DNA from: Tepidibacillus_B infernus
GTDB lineage: Bacteria > Bacillota > Bacilli > Tepidibacillales > Tepidibacillaceae
Reading direction: 5' to 3'
Assembly: GCF_048898065.1 (NCBI RefSeq)
Contig: NZ_JBLWFI010000001.1
Span: 62,001-126,000 of the forward strand
DNA length: 64,000 nucleotides
In this document: one piece after another, positions 41,109-50,561 of the stretch
How positions within the stretch are numbered: position 1 is the first letter of the stretch
Layout of the letters: each line of letters opens with the position of its first letter
Program-made: the position numbers and the translations under genes
The notes under the pieces: model-generated
What the model was told of the DNA's origin: nothing
Seen by the model: only the letters and a program-made list of their open reading frames with translations
Database searches by the model: none

Positions 41109-41196
41109 CTTTTTACTTCAATTATAAATAAAAGTACCCTACAAGGGAGACTTTTTTTAAGTGTCCATCTTATAGGGTACATTTTATTTTATTCAA

Positions 41197-41214
41197 CCTT
41201 GGAGTCTTTTTTTA
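41197..41214 (+). terminator. 3' arm of the split nhaA terminator
   Basis: CCTTGGAGTCT followed by TTTTTTT is the other half of the hairpin begun at 39701. With the IS inside the loop it is unlikely to end nhaA transcripts efficiently. Confidence 0.6.
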
Positions 41215-41366
41215 TTTCGTTACATATGATTTTTCCTTAGGAAATCGTAAATAATAACAATGTGTTTCATTGGAAAAACTTCTCTAGATTTTAATTGAAA
41301 CCAATTTAGAAATCATTCGTAATATACTTTTAAGCATATGCACAATTAAAAAGGAGGAGATGAGGG

Positions 41367-42557
41367 ATGTATAAAACAATTCAATTATTACGGGAATTCT
41401 CAATCCCACTTATCACGGGGGTTATCGCTGCATTAGCATGGGCCAATCTTTCCCCTGAAGGGTATCAGGCATTTGTACATTACAAAATTTTTGGCGATAT
41501 TGACTTGCATTTTATTGCAAATGATATCATTATGGTGTTTTTCTTCGGTATTGCAGCTGTAGAGATCACACAAAGTGTTTTACCAGGTGGAGATTTAAAT
41601 CCAATCAAAAAGGCGATTAATCCTTTATTTGCAACACTAGGTGGAGTTATAGGCCCAATTGTTGTTTTCTTTGTTCTTAATTCCATAATTGGTGACCCAG
41701 CTTATACAAATGGTTGGGGAATTCCAACTGCGACAGATATTGCATTAGCTTGGTTAATTGCAAGATTTATCTTTGGGGCAAAACATCCAGCCGTATCATT
41801 TTTGCTACTTTTGGCTATTGTAGACGATGCGATAGGCCTTGGAATTATAGCCATTTTTTATCCCGACCCAACTCACCCAGTTCAACCGATCTGGCTATTA
41901 CTTACTGTTATTGGGATGGGAGTCGCTTTTATTTTAAGAAAGGTGAAGGTAAACAATTATTGGCCATATATGATTATTGGTGGGCTATTTAGTTGGTTTG
42001 GCCTATATAAAGCATCTATTCACCCAGCATTGGCATTGGTCTTTATTATCCCATTTCTACCCCATGCACCTAGGGAGAGAGACCATCTTTTTGAAGAAGA
42101 TGTGGATGACCATACCCCTCTTGCTCAATTTGAGCATGAATGGAAAGCATTTGTCGATTTTGGTTTGTTCGTCTTTGGATTAACAAATGCAGGAGTTGAA
42201 TTTTCTGGAATAGGTACAATTACCTGGATTATTTTCCTCTCCTTATTGTTGGGCAAAAGCTTAGGTATCTCATCTTTTGCCTTGCTAGGTGAAAAATTTG
42301 GATTTCCATTACCACAAGGAATGTCACATAAGGATGTTTTTTTAGTAGGTGTGATTGCTGGATTAGGTTTAACAGTGGCTTTATTTGTTGCAGGTGCTGC
42401 ATTTACTGACCCAACCATTCAAGGAGCAGCAAAAATGGGTGCCGTCTTTAGTGCCTTTATTGCGCTTATTGCTTTTGTGTTGGCTAGGTTTTTTAAAGTA
42501 AATAAAGAACCAAATGTTACTTTAAATAAAAGGAACATTAGGTTGAAAATGTTTTAA
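41367..42557 (+). CDS. nhaA: Na+/H+ antiporter NhaA (second copy)
   Basis: This 396-residue NhaA is closely similar to the copy at 38480 along its whole length: same start pattern (TIQLLREFSIPLITGVIAAL), TATDIALAWLIARF and LLLAIVDDAIGLGI with the Asp pair. Its ribosome site is AAGGAGGAG. The two copies look like an old tandem duplication that has diverged, possibly for different pH or salt ranges. The tail is a little longer and basic. Confidence 0.93.
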   Translation: MYKTIQLLREFSIPLITGVIAALAWANLSPEGYQAFVHYKIFGDIDLHFIANDIIMVFFFGIAAVEITQSVLPGGDLNPIKKAINPLFATLGGVIGPIVVFFVLNSIIGDPAYTNGWGIPTATDIALAWLIARFIFGAKHPAVSFLLLLAIVDDAIGLGIIAIFYPDPTHPVQPIWLLLTVIGMGVAFILRKVKVNNYWPYMIIGGLFSWFGLYKASIHPALALVFIIPFLPHAPRERDHLFEEDVDDHTPLAQFEHEWKAFVDFGLFVFGLTNAGVEFSGIGTITWIIFLSLLLGKSLGISSFALLGEKFGFPLPQGMSHKDVFLVGVIAGLGLTVALFVAGAAFTDPTIQGAAKMGAVFSAFIALIAFVLARFFKVNKEPNVTLNKRNIRLKMF

Positions 42558-42619
42558 AAGTTTTAATCATTCGCTATAATAAGATTGGATAGGAATTCCA
42601 ATGAGAAAGGGGCGTTAAA

Positions 42620-43693
42620 ATGGAAGATTTGACATTACAAATGTTTAAGGAATTAACTGAAGCACCAGGAGCACCTGGGAATGAAGCAGCTGCTAGAGAA
42701 GTGATGAGAAAGTATATCGAACCTTATGCTGATGAGGTTTATACTGATAACTTAGGGAGTTTAATTGCGAGAAAAGGAAATCACGGTCCTAAAATCTTAA
42801 TTGCCGGACATTTAGACGAAGTCGCTTTTATGGTAACACGGATTACAGATGATGGATTTATCAAGTTTCAACCCCTTGGAGGTTGGTGGGAACAAGTCAT
42901 GCTTGCTCAAAGGGTAACGATACATACGAGAAAAGGTGAAGTGATTGGTATCATTGGCTCTAAGCCACCACATATTTTACCACCTGAAGCTAGGAAGAAG
43001 CCAGTTGAGAAAAAAGATATGTTTATCGACATTGGAGCAAGCAGTAAGGAAGAAGCTGAAGAATTCGGTGTACGTCCTGGAGATTCAATTATACCGGTTT
43101 CTCCATTTACAGTAATGAAAAATCCAAAAATGATAATGGCAAAAGCATGGGATAATCGGATTGGTTGTGCGATTGCAGTAGAAGTGCTTAAACGATTAAA
43201 AGATGAACAACATCCTAATACTGTATATGGAGTAGGTACAGTACAGGAAGAAGTGGGTCTTCGTGGTGCACAAACTTCTGTGAATACCGTTCAACCAGAT
43301 ATTGCTTTTGCTATAGATGTAGGAATCGCTGGCGATACCCCAGGAGTTACAGATGATGAAGCAGTGAGTAAAATGGGAAAGGGTCCACAAATCTTATTAT
43401 TTGATGCGTCTATGGTTCCTCATCGAGGCTTAAGGGATTTTGTCGTTGATATTGCTGAAGAAGAAAACATTCCTTTTCAATATGAAGCATTAGCAGGGGG
43501 AGGAACAGATGCAGGGCGTTTTCACTTGTATGGAAAGGGAGTCCCATCCACAGTAATAGGGATTGCTACTCGTTACATTCATAGTCATGCTGCGATTCTT
43601 CATCGAGATGATTTTGAACAAGCAGTCAATTTACTTGTGAAAGTCATTAAACGATTAGATGAAAAGACGGTAAAAGGAATCATGGCTAGATAA
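42620..43693 (+). CDS. M42 family metallopeptidase (glutamyl aminopeptidase-like, YsdC type)
   Basis: This 357-residue cytoplasmic zinc aminopeptidase has AGHLDEVAFMV with a metal His/Asp, AKAWDNRIGCAIAVEVL (bridging Asp), VGTVQEEVGLRGAQTS (catalytic Glu pair), and DVGIAGDTPG. It forms large complexes that finish peptide degradation. The same gene (ysdC) lies near rplT in B. subtilis. Confidence 0.9.
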   Translation: MEDLTLQMFKELTEAPGAPGNEAAAREVMRKYIEPYADEVYTDNLGSLIARKGNHGPKILIAGHLDEVAFMVTRITDDGFIKFQPLGGWWEQVMLAQRVTIHTRKGEVIGIIGSKPPHILPPEARKKPVEKKDMFIDIGASSKEEAEEFGVRPGDSIIPVSPFTVMKNPKMIMAKAWDNRIGCAIAVEVLKRLKDEQHPNTVYGVGTVQEEVGLRGAQTSVNTVQPDIAFAIDVGIAGDTPGVTDDEAVSKMGKGPQILLFDASMVPHRGLRDFVVDIAEEENIPFQYEALAGGGTDAGRFHLYGKGVPSTVIGIATRYIHSHAAILHRDDFEQAVNLLVKVIKRLDEKTVKGIMAR

Positions 43694-43695
43694 AA

Positions 43696-43736
43696 AGAAA
43701 GAATGAGTCTCCTCTGTTGGATGGCTCATTCTTTTC
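43696..43736 (+). terminator. Terminator after the M42 peptidase
   Basis: AAAGAATGAG pairs with CTCATTCTTT around a 17-base loop, with a U-rich tail. Confidence 0.75.
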
Positions 43737-43737
43737 A

Positions 43738-43837
43738 TTTATATATTCCATAAGCAGCGACTTTTGAGAGAGTATTTCTTACCTTATGTTTTATTCGAAG
43801 AAATGCACGGACAACGGAGCGCGTTGGAATATATAAA
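43738..43837. repeat. MITE-like element R2
   Basis: TTTATATATTCCAT (43738) and TTGGAATATATAAA (43824) are terminal inverted repeats (13 of 14). Inside, AAGCAGCGACTTTTG and ACAACGGAGCGCG are the reverse complements of the arms in R1 (16076-16140). The middle is longer than in R1. It lies between the M42 terminator and sspI. Confidence 0.7.
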
Positions 43838-43840
43838 CTA

Positions 43841-44044
43841 TTATATATTTTTACTTAGTGCATCAATCATTTCGTTCTGTGATTGTGAATCACTGTGTTG
43901 CCAAATCACTTCAAATAAGACACCTAATCCAGGTAAGGTTTTTTCTTCATGATCTTTAATCGCTGTATTGATCATGTCTTTTAATTGTTCTTCATCTTTT
44001 CCTTTTATGTTTTGAATGATAGCTTGACGTAGGTCAATGTTCAT
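43841..44044 (-). CDS. sspI: Small acid-soluble spore protein SspI
   Basis: This 67-residue protein matches SspI, a minor SASP: MNIDLRQAIIQNIKGKDEEQ, then EEKTLPGLGVLFEVIWQHS. TAGGAGG precedes the ATG. It lies next to an RCK gene and the SpoU methyltransferase gene; in B. subtilis sspI is also beside this methyltransferase (ysgA). Expected in the forespore. Confidence 0.92.
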   Translation of the reverse strand: MNIDLRQAIIQNIKGKDEEQLKDMINTAIKDHEEKTLPGLGVLFEVIWQHSDSQSQNEMIDALSKNI

Positions 44045-44196
44045 CTCTTTAACCTCCTATATTTAATGGTAAGGAAATGGTCACTTTTATGGAATTTTTT
44101 TTAGTATACCCTATATTGATCAAACCATTAGTTTTTAGGAAAAGAGCTTGTAGATATGATATAATATAAAAAAATCATGGTGAAGGGAGTAGCCAT

Positions 44197-44862
44197 ATGA
44201 GCAAGCAATTTGCAGTGATTGGTTTGGGCAGGTTTGGATCAAGTGTAGCAAAAGAATTGTATGATCTTCATTATGAAGTGATGGCTATAGATATCAATGA
44301 AGAAAGGATTCAAGAAAACGTTAACGTGGTTACCCATTGTGTACAAGCTGACTCCACTGACGAAACCGCGTTAAAGGCACTTGGAATCCGCAATTTTGAT
44401 GTGGTTGTTGTCGCGATCGGACAAAATATTCAGGCCAGTATTTTAACTACTATACTTTTAAAAGAACTAGGTGTAGAAACGATTGTGGTTAAAGCGCAAA
44501 ATCAATTACATGCAAAAGTATTATATAAAATTGGAGCCTCAAAGGTCGTCTTTCCAGAACGAGATATGGGAGCAAGGGTAGCGCATAATCTGGTTACACC
44601 GAATATTTTAGATTACATCGAACTGTCTGATGAATATAGCATCGTTGAAATTATTGCGAGTGAAAAAATGAACCACAAAAGCTTGGTTGAATTAAATATC
44701 CGTGCACGATTTGGATGTAACGTCATGGCAATCAAGAATGACCATCGTATCAATGTAGCCCCTGATGCAAATGACATGATCAAAACAGGGGATATCTTAG
44801 TCGTTATTGGACATAATAAAGATTTAAGAAAGTTTGAAGATTTTGTCATGAATGGAAAGTGA
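44197..44862 (+). CDS. KtrA/KtrC-type RCK subunit of a potassium channel
   Basis: This 221-residue cytoplasmic gating protein has an N-terminal Rossmann RCK_N domain (FAVIGLGRFGSSVAKEL) and TrkA_C domain (residues about 135-221). It is closer to Bacillus KtrC than to the two-domain TrkA. It forms octameric rings that bind ATP/ADP or c-di-AMP and gate a KtrB/KtrD membrane subunit, which is not in this window. A similar gene is at 50654. Confidence 0.88.
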   Translation: MSKQFAVIGLGRFGSSVAKELYDLHYEVMAIDINEERIQENVNVVTHCVQADSTDETALKALGIRNFDVVVVAIGQNIQASILTTILLKELGVETIVVKAQNQLHAKVLYKIGASKVVFPERDMGARVAHNLVTPNILDYIELSDEYSIVEIIASEKMNHKSLVELNIRARFGCNVMAIKNDHRINVAPDANDMIKTGDILVVIGHNKDLRKFEDFVMNGK

Positions 44863-44869
44863 GAAAAAA

Positions 44870-45673
44870 ATGGAAGTCATTCAATCAACCAATAATCCTA
44901 GAATTAAGACATGGTATCAACTAAAGAGTAAAAAGGGAAGACAAGAACAAGGGTTATACATCATTGAAGGAATCAAACTTATTGAGGAAGCGATCGATGC
45001 AAAACAAGAAATTGAAGCCCTAATTTTTGATCAGGGAAAGGATCTTCCAGAATCATTAGCTCTTCATCTAGAGAAGTATGACTTGTCCATTCCTATTGTT
45101 TCCGTATCAACACCTGTGATTGAAAAATTATCAGATACTGAAACCCCCCAAGGGGTTTTGGCTATATTAAAAAAGAAAAATATCGAGATAGAGAAACTGC
45201 TTGAAAACCAATTTTCTTTTTACTTGCTGATCGATCAAATTCAGGATCCTGGAAATCTAGGAACAATTATTCGCAGTGCAGATGCAGCCGGGGTACAAGG
45301 CATTATTTTAGGAAATAGTACAGTCGAGCTATACAATTCAAAGGTAATCCGTTCTGCAATGGGATCGATTTTTCACCTGTCAATCGTACAAGATGAATTA
45401 GACCAAATTATTCCTAAGTTACAGAAAAACGGTGTTAAAGTGATTGGGACAAGCCCATATGCTAGCAAAACTTATTTTGAAGTTGATCTTACACAAAAAG
45501 TGGCTATAATAGTAGGAAATGAAGCAAAAGGGTTGTCTGATTCAAGAAAACAACAAGTAGATGAAATGATAAAAATCCCTTTAGTTGGGAAAGCAGAATC
45601 GCTAAATGTAGCAATGGCCACAACGCTTATTTTATACGAGAGAGTAAGGCAAATGGAAAAGGGTTGGGCTTGA
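44870..45673 (+). CDS. SpoU-family RNA 2'-O-methyltransferase (YsgA/RlmB-like)
   Basis: This rRNA or tRNA methyltransferase of about 267 residues has an N-terminal substrate-binding domain (residues 1-100) and a SPOUT knot domain with LIDQIQDPGNLGTIIRSADA, VIRSAMGSIFHL, IVGNEAKGLSD and PLVGKAESLNVAMATTLILYE. ATG 44870 follows a weak AAAGTGAG; ATG 44852 inside the preceding gene is an alternative. It precedes pheST as in B. subtilis. Confidence 0.9.
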   Translation: MEVIQSTNNPRIKTWYQLKSKKGRQEQGLYIIEGIKLIEEAIDAKQEIEALIFDQGKDLPESLALHLEKYDLSIPIVSVSTPVIEKLSDTETPQGVLAILKKKNIEIEKLLENQFSFYLLIDQIQDPGNLGTIIRSADAAGVQGIILGNSTVELYNSKVIRSAMGSIFHLSIVQDELDQIIPKLQKNGVKVIGTSPYASKTYFEVDLTQKVAIIVGNEAKGLSDSRKQQVDEMIKIPLVGKAESLNVAMATTLILYERVRQMEKGWA

Positions 45674-45698
45674 AGTCTAGCTTATACATCAGTATAAT
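45670..45698 (+). promoter_or_regulatory. pheST promoter
   Basis: TTGAAG and TATAAT are exactly 17 bp apart. The -35 overlaps the stop of the methyltransferase gene. Confidence 0.7.
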
Positions 45699-45724
45699 GA
45701 TACATAATAACCAAAGATATAATT

Positions 45725-45985
45725 TTATATTTGAATGCGAGGAAAGAGAAGAGTAGATAAATTCCCATCTTTTAGGGAGGAGATGTCATAGACTGGAAGC
45801 ATCTCTAAGATGGTTTTATTGAAGTTCGCTCTGGAGCAGATCTCTGAAAAGGATCAGTAGGAGAATCCGTTTTGTCTACGTTAAGACACTAAAGTTGAAC
45901 AATCAATCTTGTTTAATTGTTCATAAATTAGGGTGGTACCACGGTCTTTCGTCCCTTGCCAAGGATGAAAGGCCTCTTTTTTGTG
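45725..45985 (+). ncRNA. T-box leader of pheST (Phe, TTC specifier)
   Basis: The T-box core GGGTGGTACCACGG lies at 45931, followed by a terminator pairing CTTTCGTCC with GGATGAAAG and a TTTTTTG run. The specifier TTC is at 45825-45827 just before GCTCTGGAG. Uncharged tRNA-Phe would turn on pheST. Confidence 0.92.
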
Positions 45986-46023
45986 GGCTATTTTTAAGTA
46001 TATGATACAAGGGAGGAAATGTT

Positions 46024-47058
46024 ATGAAGGAGCGATTAGAGCAATTGAAGCAAGAAGCTCTAACGGAAATTGATCAAGTAAATGACATCCAAGCTTTAAC
46101 TGCAGTAAAAGTAAAATATTTAGGCAAAAAAGGGCCCATCACAGAAGTGCTACGAGGGATGGCAAATGTTTCAGCAGAAGAGCGCCCGCTCATTGGAAAG
46201 TTGGTTAATGAAATAAGGGAAGAAATTGAAAGGGGTCTAAATTTAAAAGAGACCGCAATAAAAAACAAGGCTTTAGAAGAAAAACTTGAGAAAGAAACTA
46301 TTGATGTCACTTTACCTGGTAAACCAATAAGCCAAGGGAATAGGCATCCATTATCAAAAGTGATTGAGGAAATTGAAGATATTTTTATCGGTATGGGATT
46401 TGAGGTAGCTGAAGGTCCAGAAGTAGAATCAGATTACTATAACTTTGAAGCATTAAACTTACCAAAAGAGCATCCTGCTCGTGATATGCAAGATTCATTC
46501 TATATTACAGAAGAAATCTTGATGAGGACGCATACTTCTCCTGTTCAAGTGCGGACGATGCTAAACAAAAAAGGAAATGTTCCTGTAAAAATCATTTGTC
46601 CAGGAAAAGTTTACCGTAGAGATGACGATGATGCGACTCATTCCCATCAATTTATCCAGATTGAAGGACTTGTGGTTGATGAAAACATAACCATGACTGA
46701 TTTAAAAGGGGTTCTTCTTAATTTTGCTAAGAAAATGTATGGCGATCATGCAAAAATTCGCTTACGTCCAAGCTTCTTTCCTTTCACAGAACCAAGTGCA
46801 GAGGTAGATGTATCCTGTATGATGTGTGGTGGAGATGGCTGCCGAACATGTAAAAATACTGGCTGGATTGAAATCCTTGGTTCAGGGATGGTTCATCCAA
46901 AAGTGTTAGAGATGGCTGGTTATGATCCAGAAAGGTATTCCGGATTTGCCTTTGGTATGGGTGTAGAAAGGATCGCTATGTTAAAATATGGTATTGATGA
47001 CATTCGCCATTTTTACACCAACGATTTAAGATTTTTAGATCAGTTTAAACGGGTTTAA
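46024..47058 (+). CDS. pheS: Phenylalanyl-tRNA synthetase alpha subunit
   Basis: This 344-residue class II catalytic subunit has an N-terminal coiled coil (residues 1-90), motif 2 region RDDDDATHSHQFIQIEGLVV, SFFPFTEPSAEVDV and motif 3 GFAFGMGVERIAMLKYG. A CMMCGGDGCRTCK segment carries extra Cys seen in many bacterial PheS. It forms an alpha2beta2 enzyme with PheT. Confidence 0.96.
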   Translation: MKERLEQLKQEALTEIDQVNDIQALTAVKVKYLGKKGPITEVLRGMANVSAEERPLIGKLVNEIREEIERGLNLKETAIKNKALEEKLEKETIDVTLPGKPISQGNRHPLSKVIEEIEDIFIGMGFEVAEGPEVESDYYNFEALNLPKEHPARDMQDSFYITEEILMRTHTSPVQVRTMLNKKGNVPVKIICPGKVYRRDDDDATHSHQFIQIEGLVVDENITMTDLKGVLLNFAKKMYGDHAKIRLRPSFFPFTEPSAEVDVSCMMCGGDGCRTCKNTGWIEILGSGMVHPKVLEMAGYDPERYSGFAFGMGVERIAMLKYGIDDIRHFYTNDLRFLDQFKRV

Positions 47059-47073
47059 GGGAGGTTAGAAAAG

Positions 47074-49491
47074 ATGAGAGTATCCTATCAATGGTTATCC
47101 CAATATGTTGACATTCAAGATATCGATCCATATGAATTAGCGGAAAAGTTAACTCGTAGTGGTGTAGCAGTTGATCTTGTAGAAAAAAGCAATCCTGCTT
47201 TAGAAAAAGTAGTAATCGGTTATGTAGTAGAACGAGAACAGCATCCAAATGCCGAGAAATTAAGTTTGTGTAAGGTAGACGTGGGTCAGGGTGAACCTTT
47301 ACAAATTATTTGTGGTGCGGCAAATGTTGCACAGGGTCAAAAGGTACCTGTCGCATTAGTTGGTGCTACCTTACCAGGAGATATTAAAATTAAAAAGGCA
47401 AAATTGCGTGGAGTTGACTCTGAAGGGATGATTTGTTCCGCCAAAGAATTAGGAATGAATGAAAAATTATTATCTAAAGAAAAAACCGAAGGGATTCTAG
47501 TTCTTTCAGACGATGCCAAAATTGGTGAGCCGATTGAACCTTTGTTAGGGTTTAATGATTACATCCTAGAGTTGGACTTAACGCCAAACCGTTCAGATTG
47601 TTTAAACATGATTGGTGTTGCATATGAGGTAGCCGCTATTTTAGACAGGAATATAAAACTACCTGAAATAAATCTAGAGAATAACATTGACCAAAATCAT
47701 CCTGTTCAAATTAAGATTGAGTCACCTGAAGCATGTCCTCATTATGCAGCCCGTCTAGTTAAAAATGTAAAAATTTCAGATTCTCCACAATGGATGCAAA
47801 ATCGTCTGATTGCAGCAGGAATCAGGCCCATAAATAATGTGGTTGACATTACCAACTTTGTCATGTTGGAATACGGGCAGCCTTTACACGCCTTTGATTT
47901 TGAAAAATTGGATCAAGCAAAAGTTGTTGTTCGGATGGCAAAACCTAATGAAAAAATCGTCACCTTAGATGACCAAGAACGAGAATTAGACGAACAAATG
48001 CTTTTGATTACCGATGGAGTAAAACCTATTGCCATCGCAGGAGTAATGGGGGCTGCCAATAGTGAAGTTACAAAAAACACAACCCAAATTTTATTAGAAT
48101 CAGCCTATTTTAAGGGCTTTTCCATCAGATCAACCTCTAAAAAGCTTGGGCTTCGTTCTGAAGCAAGTATGCGTTTTGAAAAAGGGGTTGACCCCAATCG
48201 AATCTATGCGGCATTAAATCGAGCAGCGGCATTATTAGTAGAGTATGCTGGGGGTAGCATTGAAGGTGGAATAACAGAAGAAAAGTTAGAACAACCAACA
48301 GAATTGATGATTCCATTAAAGCCAGATCGTATCAATCAAATTCTTGGTACTGAGTTAAATGTACAAGAAATGGTTGCTATTATGAAACGCTTAGGTTTTT
48401 CTGTAGAAGAAGAAACGAGTGGCCTAAGGGTAATCATTCCTACTAGAAGACCAGATGTTACGATTGAAGCGGATTTAATTGAAGAAATCGCAAGAATTTA
48501 TGGGTATGATCATATCCCGACAACATTACCTATTGGCGAATATATCCAAGGTGGGCTAACCAAAAAACAAAAACTTCGTAGAATGATAAAAAATCTTCTG
48601 GAGGTTTCTGGTTTACAGGAAGTAATCAGTTATACTTTTATCGGGGAATCCCAACTTGATATATTACAAGGGTTGGCGAATCAGCCAAGACCTATTTCTT
48701 TAGCCATGCCAATGAGTGAAGAAAGGCAATTTTTGAGAACACAACTTCTCCCACAATTGTTAGAAATAGCTAAATACAATGTGAATCGTCGCAATCATAA
48801 TATTCGTATATATGAAATAGGAGCCACTTTTATTTCCAATGAAATTCATTTAACTGAACTTCCTTCTGAGAGATGGACTGTTGCAGGTTTTATGATGGGT
48901 TCCTTACCCATACATTGGCAATCCAAAGAACACAACATAGATTTTTATGAAGTAAAAGGGGTTCTAGAACACTTATTTATTAGCTTAGGATTAAGAAATG
49001 TCGAATATCAAGCGGTTAGGGCAAAAGGCTTTCATCCTGGTCGAACAGCAGAGATCAAAATTGGGGAAAAAATCATCGGTTATATTGGTCAGATTCACCC
49101 AGAAGTTCAAACTCAATATGATTTAGATGAATGCTATGGTTTTGAATTAGATTTGAATACCATTCTGGAACTAGCAGATATAGAAATTGAATATCAGCCA
49201 TTGCCAAAATATCCTGCAATTCAAAGGGATATAGCAGTGGTTGTTGATAAAAATGTAGAATCCAGCTCGTTAATGGATACTATTTATGAAAATGGTAGAG
49301 AGTTGTTAGAGGATCTTACCTTGTTTGATGTTTACATGAGTGAACAATTAGGGGAAGATAAAAAAAGCATCGCTTTTTCACTTATCTATCGTAGTCCAGA
49401 ACGTACCTTAACAGATGAAGAAGTAGCAAAGAGACATGGACAAATTCTGGAACAACTGAAGGAAAAGTATCACGCAGAATTAAGAAAATAA
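47074..49491 (+). CDS. pheT: Phenylalanyl-tRNA synthetase beta subunit
   Basis: This 805-residue subunit has an N-terminal tRNA-binding EMAP-like domain (GYVVEREQHPNAEKLSLCKVDVG), B3/B4 editing domain, B5 domain and a C-terminal ferredoxin-fold anticodon-binding domain (PLPKYPAIQRDIAVVVDKNV). Full length. It starts 15 bases after pheS with GGGAGG. Confidence 0.96.
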   Translation: MRVSYQWLSQYVDIQDIDPYELAEKLTRSGVAVDLVEKSNPALEKVVIGYVVEREQHPNAEKLSLCKVDVGQGEPLQIICGAANVAQGQKVPVALVGATLPGDIKIKKAKLRGVDSEGMICSAKELGMNEKLLSKEKTEGILVLSDDAKIGEPIEPLLGFNDYILELDLTPNRSDCLNMIGVAYEVAAILDRNIKLPEINLENNIDQNHPVQIKIESPEACPHYAARLVKNVKISDSPQWMQNRLIAAGIRPINNVVDITNFVMLEYGQPLHAFDFEKLDQAKVVVRMAKPNEKIVTLDDQERELDEQMLLITDGVKPIAIAGVMGAANSEVTKNTTQILLESAYFKGFSIRSTSKKLGLRSEASMRFEKGVDPNRIYAALNRAAALLVEYAGGSIEGGITEEKLEQPTELMIPLKPDRINQILGTELNVQEMVAIMKRLGFSVEEETSGLRVIIPTRRPDVTIEADLIEEIARIYGYDHIPTTLPIGEYIQGGLTKKQKLRRMIKNLLEVSGLQEVISYTFIGESQLDILQGLANQPRPISLAMPMSEERQFLRTQLLPQLLEIAKYNVNRRNHNIRIYEIGATFISNEIHLTELPSERWTVAGFMMGSLPIHWQSKEHNIDFYEVKGVLEHLFISLGLRNVEYQAVRAKGFHPGRTAEIKIGEKIIGYIGQIHPEVQTQYDLDECYGFELDLNTILELADIEIEYQPLPKYPAIQRDIAVVVDKNVESSSLMDTIYENGRELLEDLTLFDVYMSEQLGEDKKSIAFSLIYRSPERTLTDEEVAKRHGQILEQLKEKYHAELRK

Positions 49492-49541
49492 TTACAATCC
49501 TTTTCGAACATTGAAGCAAATCGACGATTTACTCAAAGAAT

Positions 49542-49576
49542 AAGAGGTTGCCTAAACTTAAGGTGACCTCTTTTTT
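49542..49576 (+). terminator. pheST terminator
   Basis: AAGAGGT-TG-CCT pairs with AGG-TG-ACCTCTT and continues into TTTTTT. Confidence 0.8.
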
Positions 49577-49613
49577 CCCTCATCGCTTATAAATCATGAT
49601 ATACTGGTCTATA

Positions 49614-49641
49614 TTGAAGGAATTTTATACCTTTCTATAGA
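49614..49641 (+). promoter_or_regulatory. Putative zapA-cvpA promoter
   Basis: TTGAAG at 49614 and TATAGA at 49636 are 16 bp apart. Confidence 0.4.
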
Positions 49642-49689
49642 ATGTATTACAACATCGAAGTATATAGAGGCAGCAAGGGGGTTCTATAA

Positions 49690-49947
49690 GTGAATGAAGA
49701 GCAAAAAAATCGTCTACCCGTCATGATTTATGGACAACAGTATAAAATTGTGGGAAAAGCGAGTTCAAATTATATGCGGATGGTTGCTGGATATGTTGAC
49801 GAAAGAATGAAACAAATTGCGGATTCTAATCCTCGATTAGATACAACTAAAATTGCGGTGCTTACTGCGGTGAATATTGCTGATGAATATTTTAGGTTGA
49901 AACAAGAGTATGATGAATTGTTAAAGTTGATTGAAGAAGAAGAGTAG
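49690..49947 (+). CDS. zapA: Cell division protein ZapA
   Basis: This 85-residue FtsZ-bundling protein has the typical N-terminal beta part (LPVMIYGQQYKIVGKASSNYMRMVAGYVDERM) and a C-terminal coiled coil (AVNIADEYFRLKQEYDELLKL). It starts at GTG 49690. The zapA-cvpA pair after pheT is conserved in Bacillales. Confidence 0.9.
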   Translation: MNEEQKNRLPVMIYGQQYKIVGKASSNYMRMVAGYVDERMKQIADSNPRLDTTKIAVLTAVNIADEYFRLKQEYDELLKLIEEEE

Positions 49948-49955
49948 GTGAAAAG

Positions 49956-50507
49956 ATGAATACAATGGATCTGATTATTGTGATCATCATCATTGTCTCC
50001 ATTTTTCGAGGTTATCAGTTAGGATTAATTCGTCAGTTCATTCACTTTATAGGTTTTTTTCTTTCTCTTTATTTGGCCTATCGCTTTTCAGGTGAATTAG
50101 TACCTTTGATACAAAGTGTAGTGCCTATGCCAACATTTGAACAGTCTTCTTTGTATTTATTTTCGGAAACTTTTCAGCTTCCCACAATGTTTTATAATGC
50201 GATTGCATTCTTTCTTATCTTTTTTGGTACTAAGCTTATTTTGAATATTGGGGGTAGCATTCTACATCAGATTGCCAGTTTACCCGGTATTGCCATTGTA
50301 AATCGACTTTCTGGTGCATTATTAGGACTTGTCCAAATTCTTTTTATTCTGATTATATTGGTTCATATCCTCTCAGTCATGCCATGGGCGGAATTAAAAA
50401 ATGTTTTAGAAGGATCCTATTTTGCTAAATATACGTTGCAAATGACACCTGTTATTACTGAGAAATTATATCATCTATGGAACACCTCTAATTCTTCATA
50501 TCTTTAA
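49956..50507 (+). CDS. CvpA family membrane protein
   Basis: This 183-residue CvpA-like protein (YshB in B. subtilis) has four membrane helices; MDLIIVIIIIVSIFRGYQLGLIRQ and LSGALLGLVQILFILIILV are typical. The function is not settled; in other bacteria CvpA affects envelope stress and colicin V export. It lies nine bases after zapA. polX and mutS2, which follow in B. subtilis, are absent here and replaced by an RCK gene. Confidence 0.85.
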   Translation: MNTMDLIIVIIIIVSIFRGYQLGLIRQFIHFIGFFLSLYLAYRFSGELVPLIQSVVPMPTFEQSSLYLFSETFQLPTMFYNAIAFFLIFFGTKLILNIGGSILHQIASLPGIAIVNRLSGALLGLVQILFILIILVHILSVMPWAELKNVLEGSYFAKYTLQMTPVITEKLYHLWNTSNSSYL

Positions 50508-50531
50508 TCGTATAAGTTAATATACATTACA

Positions 50532-50561
50532 AATCATGCCAAATTAGGTATGATTTTTTTT
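50532..50561 (+). terminator. Terminator after cvpA
   Basis: AATCAT-G-CC pairs with GG-T-ATGATT and runs into TTTTTTTT. Confidence 0.75.

Larger units (their letters stand above)
39724..41181 (-). mobile_element. IS3-family insertion sequence
   Basis: The element is about 1,458 bp, bounded by imperfect inverted repeats that start TGTACCCT at 39724 and, on the other strand, TGTACCCT from 41181; further GGACA and TTNAAAAAA blocks match inside both ends. It carries orfA and orfB in the minus orientation with a -1 frame relation. I see no clear target-site duplication; the flanks are AT-rich halves of a hairpin loop. Confidence 0.85.
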
